Source: Clostridiales bacterium (GTDB lineage: Bacteria; Bacillota; Clostridia; Saccharofermentanales; Saccharofermentanaceae). From it: a stretch of 12,790 nt of DNA. The stretch is taken from NCBI GenBank assembly GCA_016930475.1, contig JAFGGR010000007.1, positions 1 to 12,790 of the forward strand, in the 5' to 3' direction. The notes beneath the pieces were generated by a model that was not told the origin of the DNA, made no database searches, and saw only the letters and a list, made by a program, of their open reading frames with translations. The translations under genes were made by a program, and so were the position numbers. Shown here piece by piece: positions 7,875 to 12,790 of the stretch. Numbering within the stretch: position 1 is the stretch's first letter; each line of letters starts with the position of its first letter.

Positions 7875-8909
7875 TCAAAAGCAATTCTCCCGCTTATTGT
7901 CGCGGTCACAGACGCCTTCTTTTCCACAGCGATAACAGATCTCGTTTTCCAAATAGACGTCCTTGCGAAAGCGATCCATATTTTCGAGCGATGTGCGCGC
8001 GATCGCTTCCATCGCCTCGGCCGTGAAGAATGCCTGATGAGAGGTGACCAAGACATTCGGGAAGCTCATCAGACGCACGAGTTCTTCATCCTCGAGGATA
8101 TCATTGGAACGGTCTTCGAAGAAGTAATCGTCCTCCTCCTCGTAAACGTCCAGGCCGACGCCGCCGACCTTCCGGTTCTTGACAGCATCGATCAGAGCGG
8201 TCGTGTCGATCAGGGCTCCGCGCGAGGAATTGATCAGGATGACATCATCCTTCATCTTAAGGAGTGTATCGTGATTGACCAGATGCGTTGTCTCGGGTGT
8301 CAACGGACAATGAAGCGAGATCACATCCGACTGCTTCCATATCTGCTCGAGATCGACCATCTCGAAATCGGGATCCTTCGGGGGATACGGGTCGTACGCG
8401 ATGACGCGCATTCCGAAGCCCTTGAGTATGCCCGCCATGATTCGGCCGATTTTTCCGGTCCCTATAACTCCGGCGGTTTTACCGTGAAGGTCAGTGCCCA
8501 TGAGCCCGTTGATCGAAAAGTTGTAATCCCGGGTACGCGAGTATGCGCGGTGGGTCTTTCGGTTCACCGATAAAAGGAGAGCGCAGGAGTATTCCGCAAC
8601 GGCGTACGGAGAATACGCGGGCACGCGCATCACGTGGATCTTACCGAAAGCCTCCCGGAATTCGACGTTATTATAACCGGTACAGCGCAGAAGGAGAGCG
8701 CGGACGCCGATTTCATGAAGTTTCTGAAGCACCGTCGCGTCAACGTGATCGTTGACAAAAACGCAAACTGCGTCGCAGCCCTCCGCCAAGACACAATTAT
8801 CGACCGAAATACGTTCTTCGATATACTGGATCGAAAACCCGAACTCCGGTGAGAGCCGGTCAAACCAGACGCGATCATAGGGTTTTGTGTCGTAAAAGGC
8901 GATTCTCAT
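7875..8909 (-). CDS. ldhA: D-lactate dehydrogenase (D-2-hydroxyacid dehydrogenase) with a four-cysteine C-terminal tail
   Basis: A 344-residue NAD-dependent D-2-hydroxyacid dehydrogenase, most like D-lactate dehydrogenases, which reduce pyruvate to D-lactate with NADH in the cytosol and so regenerate NAD+ in fermentation. The nucleotide-binding loop is GTGKIG (150-155), and Asp173 at the end of the next strand fits NAD rather than NADP. The catalytic set is in place: Arg230 in INSSRGALID, Glu259 in GLDVYEEE, and His291 in TSHQAFFTAEA. VYEEEDDYFFEDRSNDIL (255-272) is characteristic of the LdhA subgroup. Beyond the normal end (about residue 320) is a short tail with Cys325, Cys328, Cys334 and Cys343 (CxxC, five residues, C, eight residues, C), among charged residues. 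This may bind a metal or be redox sensitive. Start ATG 8909 has GAGG nine bases upstream. It lies 6 bases after nnrE, so the two form an operon. A related substrate such as 2-ketoisocaproate cannot be excluded. Confidence 0.93.
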   Translation of the reverse strand: MRIAFYDTKPYDRVWFDRLSPEFGFSIQYIEERISVDNCVLAEGCDAVCVFVNDHVDATVLQKLHEIGVRALLLRCTGYNNVEFREAFGKIHVMRVPAYSPYAVAEYSCALLLSVNRKTHRAYSRTRDYNFSINGLMGTDLHGKTAGVIGTGKIGRIMAGILKGFGMRVIAYDPYPPKDPDFEMVDLEQIWKQSDVISLHCPLTPETTHLVNHDTLLKMKDDVILINSSRGALIDTTALIDAVKNRKVGGVGLDVYEEEDDYFFEDRSNDILEDEELVRLMSFPNVLVTSHQAFFTAEAMEAIARTSLENMDRFRKDVYLENEICYRCGKEGVCDRDNKRENCF

Positions 8910-8915
8910 CGTTGT

Positions 8916-9728
8916 TTACCTCGGCGGACCCAAAGCGACATCCGCAAAATTGACCGGCAGTCCGAGCGGAAAGATCCGGATCTGACCGGACAGTTCACGC
9001 CCTTTTCCGCGGGTGATCCCGAACTTCGGAAGGATAAAAGTAACGGTGCAGTCGGCGGCCACGGCATACGGATCGGCTTCTGCCGTATCCGAATCCACAC
9101 CCGTAGGGATATCGATGGATACGACTCGCGCTCCGCGAATATGCGCTTCCTCAATCTTTTTGGTGATTTTCTGCAGAGAAGGCGGTAACGGCCGCGTAAA
9201 TTCGTATCCGGTCCCGATGATCCCGTCAACGATAACACAGGGGATGCCCGAAACCTTCTCGTCGATCATGCGCGAGACACCGCTTCTCAGTTTCTGAGCG
9301 TCAAATTCCTCGGCCGGCAGGATCCGTATTCCCAGAAGTCCCGCCGCTTCGCGCATGACACCGACCACACCGGTGTGCTCAACACCCGGGAAGCAGTCCC
9401 ATACCGTGACCGAAAAGCCGCGCGAATGCATCAGCCGGGCGCATACATACGCATCACCGCCGTTGTTGCCCCGCCCCGCGAATATGTGGATCGGCGTGGT
9501 CGTCGCACCGGCGACGTACGAGCTGATATCTGCGACGGCCAAACCGGCATGCTCCATCAACACATTCAGGGGGATCTGGTACTTTTTGACGATCACCCGA
9601 TCGATCGCCCGTTGCTCCTCACGCGTCAGGGTACTTCGGACACAACGGACCGGCACGTAAGGTTCTCTCGGCGGGACCGGATGCAGGATGCTCTTTTGGG
9701 GCCAGAAGGGATTATCCGGTTGCTTCAT
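8916..9728 (-). CDS. nnrE: NAD(P)H-hydrate epimerase (YjeF N-terminal domain protein)
   Basis: A 270-residue enzyme that interconverts the R and S forms of hydrated NADH and NADPH (NAD(P)HX), so that the S-specific dehydratase can restore the cofactor. The YjeF-N fold is shown by LMEHAG (57-62), the phosphate-binding loop AGRGNNGGD (84-92), VDGIIGTG (167-174), IDIPTGVDSDT (205-215) and AADCTVTFILPKFG (224-237) with the conserved Asp227. Many bacteria carry a fusion with the ADP/ATP-dependent dehydratase (NnrD); here the protein ends after the epimerase domain and no dehydratase is in the window, so that partner must be elsewhere. The N-terminus has about 30 extra residues rich in Pro before the domain starts at TLTREEQRAID. 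ATG 9728 is nevertheless well supported by GAGG six bases upstream. It is the first gene after the promoter at 9776-9805 and is followed 6 bases later by ldhA. Confidence 0.93.
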   Translation of the reverse strand: MKQPDNPFWPQKSILHPVPPREPYVPVRCVRSTLTREEQRAIDRVIVKKYQIPLNVLMEHAGLAVADISSYVAGATTTPIHIFAGRGNNGGDAYVCARLMHSRGFSVTVWDCFPGVEHTGVVGVMREAAGLLGIRILPAEEFDAQKLRSGVSRMIDEKVSGIPCVIVDGIIGTGYEFTRPLPPSLQKITKKIEEAHIRGARVVSIDIPTGVDSDTAEADPYAVAADCTVTFILPKFGITRGKGRELSGQIRIFPLGLPVNFADVALGPPR

Positions 9729-9775
9729 CTACATCCTCGAATCGTCTTCACATAACACTTCGACATTACCTGTTC

Positions 9776-9805
9776 ATTTTAGCATATCGGAAAAATTTTT
9801 GAAAA
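9776..9805 (-). promoter_or_regulatory. Probable sigma-A promoter of the nnrE-ldhA operon
   Basis: On the minus strand, TTTTCA (9805-9800) and TAAAAT (9781-9776) are 18 bases apart, with TG one base before the -10 (TGCTAAAAT), making it an extended -10. The -10 matches at five of six positions and the -35 at four. Transcription would begin near 9769, about 40 bases before the nnrE ATG at 9728. It lies directly after the Gx transporter stop (9810) with an A/T-rich stretch between, separating two transcription units. Confidence 0.55.
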
Positions 9806-9809
9806 CGGT

Positions 9810-10331
9810 TTATTCGCTTCCCGGTGCTTTGAAAAAAGCATCGAGCGCTCGGTAGATCGGCACGGAAAGCAGCGCGATCAGAAGTCCCGCCGCGATCGAC
9901 GCCCACAGCAAAAACGGCAAATAGAGAAAAAGTCGGGCACTCCCGGTCAAAAAAGCTCCCGCCGATATTTGTCCGATGGAATGCGCCGCGGCCCCCCCCG
10001 CACTGACTCCGAACAGCGAAAAGAGTTTGGTCTGTCGCAGGACAAGCATGGCAAAGACCGCCAGAAGACCTCCGCACAGGGAGAAGAGAAAAGCGCTCAG
10101 ATTCCCCCCGAAAGCGAAAACCGCCAACGTGCGCAGAAGCACGATGCCGACGGACGGTATCGCGCCGAAAAGATAGACCGATATCAGAATAACGATATTT
10201 GAAAGGCCCAGTCGAAATCCGGGGATCGGGAATAGACCGGCCGGAATGATCATCGCTTCGGCGACTGTCAGTACCAGCGAGAGTGCCGTCATCACGCCCC
10301 AAGCGGTCAGTTTTGCCGTCCGATTCTTCAT
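9810..10331 (-). CDS. Gx transporter family membrane protein (annotated elsewhere as heptaprenyl diphosphate synthase component I)
   Basis: A 173-residue integral membrane protein with about five to six hydrophobic helices. Family signs are the charged first turn (MKNRTAKLTAWGVMTAL), PGFRLGLSNIVIL (37-49), the Gly-rich CGGLLAV (86-92) and AAAHSIGQISAGA (114-126). The layout resembles substrate-binding (S) components of ECF transporters; the old name as a prenyl synthase subunit rests on gene neighbourhood. Members sit next to NusG-II and ApbE proteins in many Firmicutes, which suggests a part in supplying or placing flavin or quinone components; the substrate is not established here. Two starts compete: ATG 10346 overlaps the upstream stop (ATGA) but has no ribosome binding site, while ATG 10331 has GGAGG four bases upstream and gives the usual family N-terminus, so 10331 is used. 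It ends the operon that includes apbE. Confidence 0.88.
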   Translation of the reverse strand: MKNRTAKLTAWGVMTALSLVLTVAEAMIIPAGLFPIPGFRLGLSNIVILISVYLFGAIPSVGIVLLRTLAVFAFGGNLSAFLFSLCGGLLAVFAMLVLRQTKLFSLFGVSAGGAAAHSIGQISAGAFLTGSARLFLYLPFLLWASIAAGLLIALLSVPIYRALDAFFKAPGSE

Positions 10332-10342
10332 TTTTCCTCCGC

Positions 10343-10780
10343 TCATCCGGAAATCGCGTCGATCGCGTCCCCGACATCCGTCAACTCCGGATCGTCGTCG
10401 GCGTATTCAATGCGTAACACCGCTCGAAAAGGGACACACACCACGGTTTGTCCGGCCTTTGATATGGTCCCGGTCTCGACGCAGATCTTATCCGGGCAGT
10501 CCGAATGATTGACACGGGCACCTGTGGAGTCCGCGATCACCGTAAAAATCTCCCCGTCGATATCCGCGGAATACTCGACCGGATCCATTCCGTCGTCGAT
10601 CGCACAGCGCCAGACTTCATCACCCGCTATGGTCAGGACGGCCACGGTCCGTGCGCTTTTCTCCGCCCCCCGCATATTGTGCATCACCGCAAACGGAATG
10701 ACACCGATCATGGCAAGGGCGATGATCAAAACGAGGTCCCGGAAACCGAATCGCAAACCCGGGCGATCATTCTCCGTCAA
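10343..10780 (-). CDS. NusG domain II-containing membrane-anchored protein
   Basis: A 145-residue protein with a single membrane helix at about 15-34 near a basic N-terminus, then an extracytoplasmic NusG domain II (KOW-like beta barrel without the transcription factor part). The family signature is VNHSDCPDKICVETG (90-104) with Cys95 and Cys100, then ISKAGQTVVCVPFR (106-119) with Cys115. These conserved cysteines suggest a redox or metal function on the outer face, which is not proven. The family is found with ApbE and Gx transporter proteins in loci for membrane-bound flavoproteins. The only supported start in this frame is TTG 10780, because an in-frame stop lies four codons upstream. That start overlaps the end of apbE by 14 bases and has only a weak binding site, so translation is probably coupled to apbE. 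The stop overlaps the alternative ATG of the next gene by two bases. Confidence 0.9.
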   Translation of the reverse strand: MTENDRPGLRFGFRDLVLIIALAMIGVIPFAVMHNMRGAEKSARTVAVLTIAGDEVWRCAIDDGMDPVEYSADIDGEIFTVIADSTGARVNHSDCPDKICVETGTISKAGQTVVCVPFRAVLRIEYADDDPELTDVGDAIDAISG

Positions 10781-11843
10781 AATAAGTCACACTCTTCCCT
10801 TCCGTTACCCTGAAGGTCCCTAAAAGGTTCTTACTGACCAGGACTTCGCCGTCCACTTTCGCCATGACCAACCCAAGATCACGGTGCCCGCTCCAATAGC
10901 GGATCGCCTCTTCCCTGCCCATCACGAATAATGCGGTCGAGAGTATGTCGCTTCTCACACCATTTGAATCGATGACGCTGACCGACAGGAGATCGGATTG
11001 AGCGGGGCGGGCAGTTTCGGGATCCATAATATGAATATACACCTTTCCGTCCTGCTCGAAAAACCGCTCATATCCGCCCGATGTGATGACATGCGTGTCC
11101 TCCGAGCCGAGGACGCCAAGATACTGCTGTCGATTTTCCGGATCCGTGATCGCCACCCGTAAAAGGTCTCCGTTCGGCTTACGACCGATGACCGTAACGT
11201 TTCCGCCGAGATTGATCAGGGCCGTTTCGAAATCAAATTGCTTGATAATTTCCTTGACGCGATCCCCCGCGTAGCCTTTTGCAACGGCGCCCAAGTCCAT
11301 GCTCATACCCGGGTTCTCCAACTTCACCCTGAAGCCCGTTTCATCCAAAAGTAAATGCTCGTAACCGATACGTTCAAGAACCGATCCGATTTCAGCGTCG
11401 TCCGGTACGCGGTGCTCTCCGCTCGAAAAGCCCCACAGGTCCATGACCGGCGCAATGGTAATATCAAACGCCCCTTCGGTCTCCTCACTGTATAAGAGTG
11501 CTGTTTGAATCAACGAAAATGTCTCCTCCGAGACCTCCGTCCATTCGGATCCGGCAGCGGTGTTGATCGCAGAGACCTCGCTTTTCGGGTCGGTGCGCGA
11601 CAGTAGGCGCTCGAGACGATACACTTCGTCCCGACCGGCGGCGACCGCGGCCTCGGCTTCCGCTCCGCGCACCTCGATACTCATTAACGTGTTCATCGCG
11701 AAAAACTCGACCTTCGCGCTTGGCGAAGATATAGACGCGTTATCGGCACACGCGGAAAATGAAAAAGCAAGCACCAGGCAGACGAAACACACACCGCCTC
11801 GCCCTGCTGATTTTCGAAAAAGGAAACGGGTCCGGTCCGTCAC
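10767..11843 (-). CDS. apbE: FAD:protein FMN transferase (ApbE), predicted lipoprotein
   Basis: A 358-residue ApbE enzyme, which transfers FMN from FAD to a Thr/Ser of target proteins outside the cytoplasmic membrane, needing Mg2+. The start used is GTG 11843, with GGAGG seven bases upstream; an upstream in-frame ATG at 11939 would overlap the previous gene by 74 bases and lacks comparable support. From GTG the protein has a basic N-terminus, a hydrophobic stretch (about 15-29) and the lipobox FSAC with Cys32. Family motifs (this numbering): AMNTLMSIEV (49-58), FDITIAPVMDLWGF (126-139), MDLGAVAKGYAGD (182-194), LINLGGN (209-215), TSGGYERFF (254-262), HIMDPETARPA (271-281), and SDILSTALFVMG (298-309), where Asp299 and Thr303 are the expected Mg2+ ligands. 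It follows the MacB-like gene by 22 bases and overlaps the NusG-II gene. No FMN-acceptor protein is in the window. Confidence 0.95.
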   Translation of the reverse strand: MTDRTRFLFRKSAGRGGVCFVCLVLAFSFSACADNASISSPSAKVEFFAMNTLMSIEVRGAEAEAAVAAGRDEVYRLERLLSRTDPKSEVSAINTAAGSEWTEVSEETFSLIQTALLYSEETEGAFDITIAPVMDLWGFSSGEHRVPDDAEIGSVLERIGYEHLLLDETGFRVKLENPGMSMDLGAVAKGYAGDRVKEIIKQFDFETALINLGGNVTVIGRKPNGDLLRVAITDPENRQQYLGVLGSEDTHVITSGGYERFFEQDGKVYIHIMDPETARPAQSDLLSVSVIDSNGVRSDILSTALFVMGREEAIRYWSGHRDLGLVMAKVDGEVLVSKNLLGTFRVTEGKSVTYFDGE

Positions 11844-11865
11844 TTTCTGTCCTCCGGTATGGATA

Positions 11866-12789
11866 TCAAACTCTGCGGATCGCCCGGAAAGGCTCATCAT
11901 CCCGGGCCGGTCGATCGCTTTCGTCCGCTTCCCGGTCATTCGGCTCTGCTATTTTCGAGGTGCTGCGGCGCTTCCTGATCGTCAGGAAAGCGGCCAGCAG
12001 AGAAATCACCATGAACAAAGTCGAGGCAGTCAGGACGCTCCACCAAACGGTGAGGTGTTGTTCCGTGATCTGAGCGGATATTTCGCATTCGGGGAATGTG
12101 AATTTCGAACGGATCAGCGCATCCTTGCCAATCGGAAAAACCCCGGACGCGATCCGTAAAAGACCGAACCGATCCGTGTTGTTGATGAAGTAGAAGTTCT
12201 CTTCACTTGGAATATACGTCATCAGTGAGCTTTTCAAATCGTTATAAGCGATCCCGTCGATCGGGTCGGGAAGGACCGCCTCATAGCAGAATATTCCGAT
12301 ATTGTCCGCTTTGCTCTCCTGTTGCGAAGGGCCCCCTGGGCCGTAATCAAAGGAGTCTTCAAACTCCGAGGAAGGATCGGGGCTCTGATCGATACTTGCC
12401 AACTCATCAAAATAGATATACGCTCTCGGCTTATCCATCCCGGCCGTCCGATCGATTTTTCCGCCCGGCTCGCGGACGACGCCGATGATGATGAACTCTC
12501 CTGCACCGACCCGGATCGATTGTCCGACGACATCCGTCGATTTATATAGAAGCCACGCCAACTGCTCGTTCAAAACGATGTTCTGAGGCTCCAGAGGCTC
12601 CTCGGTGAGAAAACTTCCCGCCAGAAGTTCTCGCGGATGGAAAAGGTAATAATTACCGGATATTCCGGTCACGACCGTTTCCGCTCCGACGCCGGCATCC
12701 TCTCCGTCGACCATCCCCTGTACCCAGGCTCTCGTGTCCGTATAATAGGCGTCGACCCATTTTCGGGCGCCAACGGGCGTTTTAGGCTC
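11866..12789 (-). CDS. MacB-like extracytoplasmic-domain membrane protein (ABC transporter permease-like), C-terminal part
   Basis: The frame is open to the right edge, so the 5' end is missing; 307 residues are visible. A start at ATG 12714 is possible, but the frame continues upstream with sensible protein (RKWVDAYYTDTRAWVQG), so it is treated as partial. The visible part is a MacB periplasmic-core-type domain: GISGNYYLFHPRELLAGSF, then NIVLNEQLAWLLY, then VVGQSIRVGAGEFIIIGVV. About 25 residues form one membrane helix near the end (starting LTVWWSVLTAST), followed by a charged tail of roughly 35 residues (TIRKRRSTSKIAEPND and on) and the stop. Classical MacB/FtsX-type permeases have three helices after this domain, so this one seems to lack the last two. 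Partner permease and ATPase genes, if any, lie outside. It is followed 22 bases later by apbE, so it is likely part of that operon. Roles in peptide or envelope-component export, or as a non-transporting accessory protein, remain open. Confidence 0.8.
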   Translation of the reverse strand, partial: EPKTPVGARKWVDAYYTDTRAWVQGMVDGEDAGVGAETVVTGISGNYYLFHPRELLAGSFLTEEPLEPQNIVLNEQLAWLLYKSTDVVGQSIRVGAGEFIIIGVVREPGGKIDRTAGMDKPRAYIYFDELASIDQSPDPSSEFEDSFDYGPGGPSQQESKADNIGIFCYEAVLPDPIDGIAYNDLKSSLMTYIPSEENFYFINNTDRFGLLRIASGVFPIGKDALIRSKFTFPECEISAQITEQHLTVWWSVLTASTLFMVISLLAAFLTIRKRRSTSKIAEPNDREADESDRPARDDEPFRAIRRV

Positions 12790-12790
12790 A

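Noticed and set aside
7734..8573. A 279-residue open frame on the plus strand opposite ldhA.
   Set aside because: It covers the ldhA catalytic motifs in antisense, has no recognisable domain and no credible ribosome binding site.
9766..10377. A 203-residue minus-strand frame overlapping the Gx transporter gene in another frame.
   Set aside because: Its translation is Arg/Ser-rich without hydrophobic pattern, while the alternative frame gives a clear family member with a ribosome binding site.
10490..10530. DSTGAR in the NusG-II protein as a possible ApbE flavinylation site.
   Set aside because: It lacks the acceptor Thr/Ser of the DGxTGAT-type motif, and the segment belongs to the normal NusG-II beta strand.
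11560..12159. A 199-residue plus-strand frame across apbE and the MacB-like gene.
   Set aside because: It is antisense to two supported genes and has low-complexity Arg/Ser composition without motifs.

Overview
The window looks like chromosomal DNA of a Gram-positive fermenter of the Bacillota, most likely class Clostridia. The grounds are strong GGAGG-type ribosome binding sites, ATG/GTG/TTG starts, lipoproteins with Ser/Thr/Glu-rich linkers, a NusG-domain-II / Gx-transporter / ApbE gene group, and a D-lactate dehydrogenase. No rRNA, tRNA, CRISPR array, transposase, integrase or phage gene was seen. The lineage is inferred from gene content; genus cannot be told.

Layout. Positions 2-1264 (+ strand) hold the 3' end of one GNAT acetyltransferase and a complete two-domain GNAT protein. 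Everything else is on the minus strand and is described here in transcription order, from the right edge leftwards. (1) 12789-9810: a MacB-like membrane protein cut by the window edge, then ApbE (FAD:protein FMN transferase), a NusG domain II protein and a Gx transporter family protein. Gaps are tiny or genes overlap, so this reads as one operon for extracytoplasmic flavin/redox work. (2) 9728-7875: a promoter with an extended -10, then NAD(P)HX epimerase (nnrE) and a D-lactate dehydrogenase (ldhA) with an unusual four-cysteine tail, only 6 bases apart. (3) 7769-4815: a 635-residue cytoplasmic protein of unknown function with helical repeats and a possible TolB-like domain, then a lipoprotein of the DUF4163/DUF3298 (RsiV/PdaC-like) type. 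(4) 4615-1295: a 1106-residue polytopic membrane protein of unknown function, with its own likely promoter.

How the genes fit together. ApbE moves FMN from FAD onto target proteins outside the membrane. NusG-II and Gx proteins recur beside ApbE in Firmicutes respiratory and extracellular-electron-transfer loci. No protein with an evident flavinylation target motif or FMN-binding domain lies in the window, so the acceptor must be elsewhere. NnrE repairs damaged NAD(P)H and the dehydrogenase re-oxidises NADH with pyruvate, so both neighbouring operons concern redox carriers.

No clearly new defence or mobile system is visible. The most noteworthy points are the cysteine tail on the dehydrogenase, the MacB-type protein with only one membrane helix after its extracytoplasmic domain, the degenerate acetyl-CoA loop in the second GNAT domain, and the two large uncharacterised proteins. 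For four genes the ribosome binding site or promoter points to a start downstream of the longest possible frame; these starts are used here. No convincing factor-independent terminator was found.
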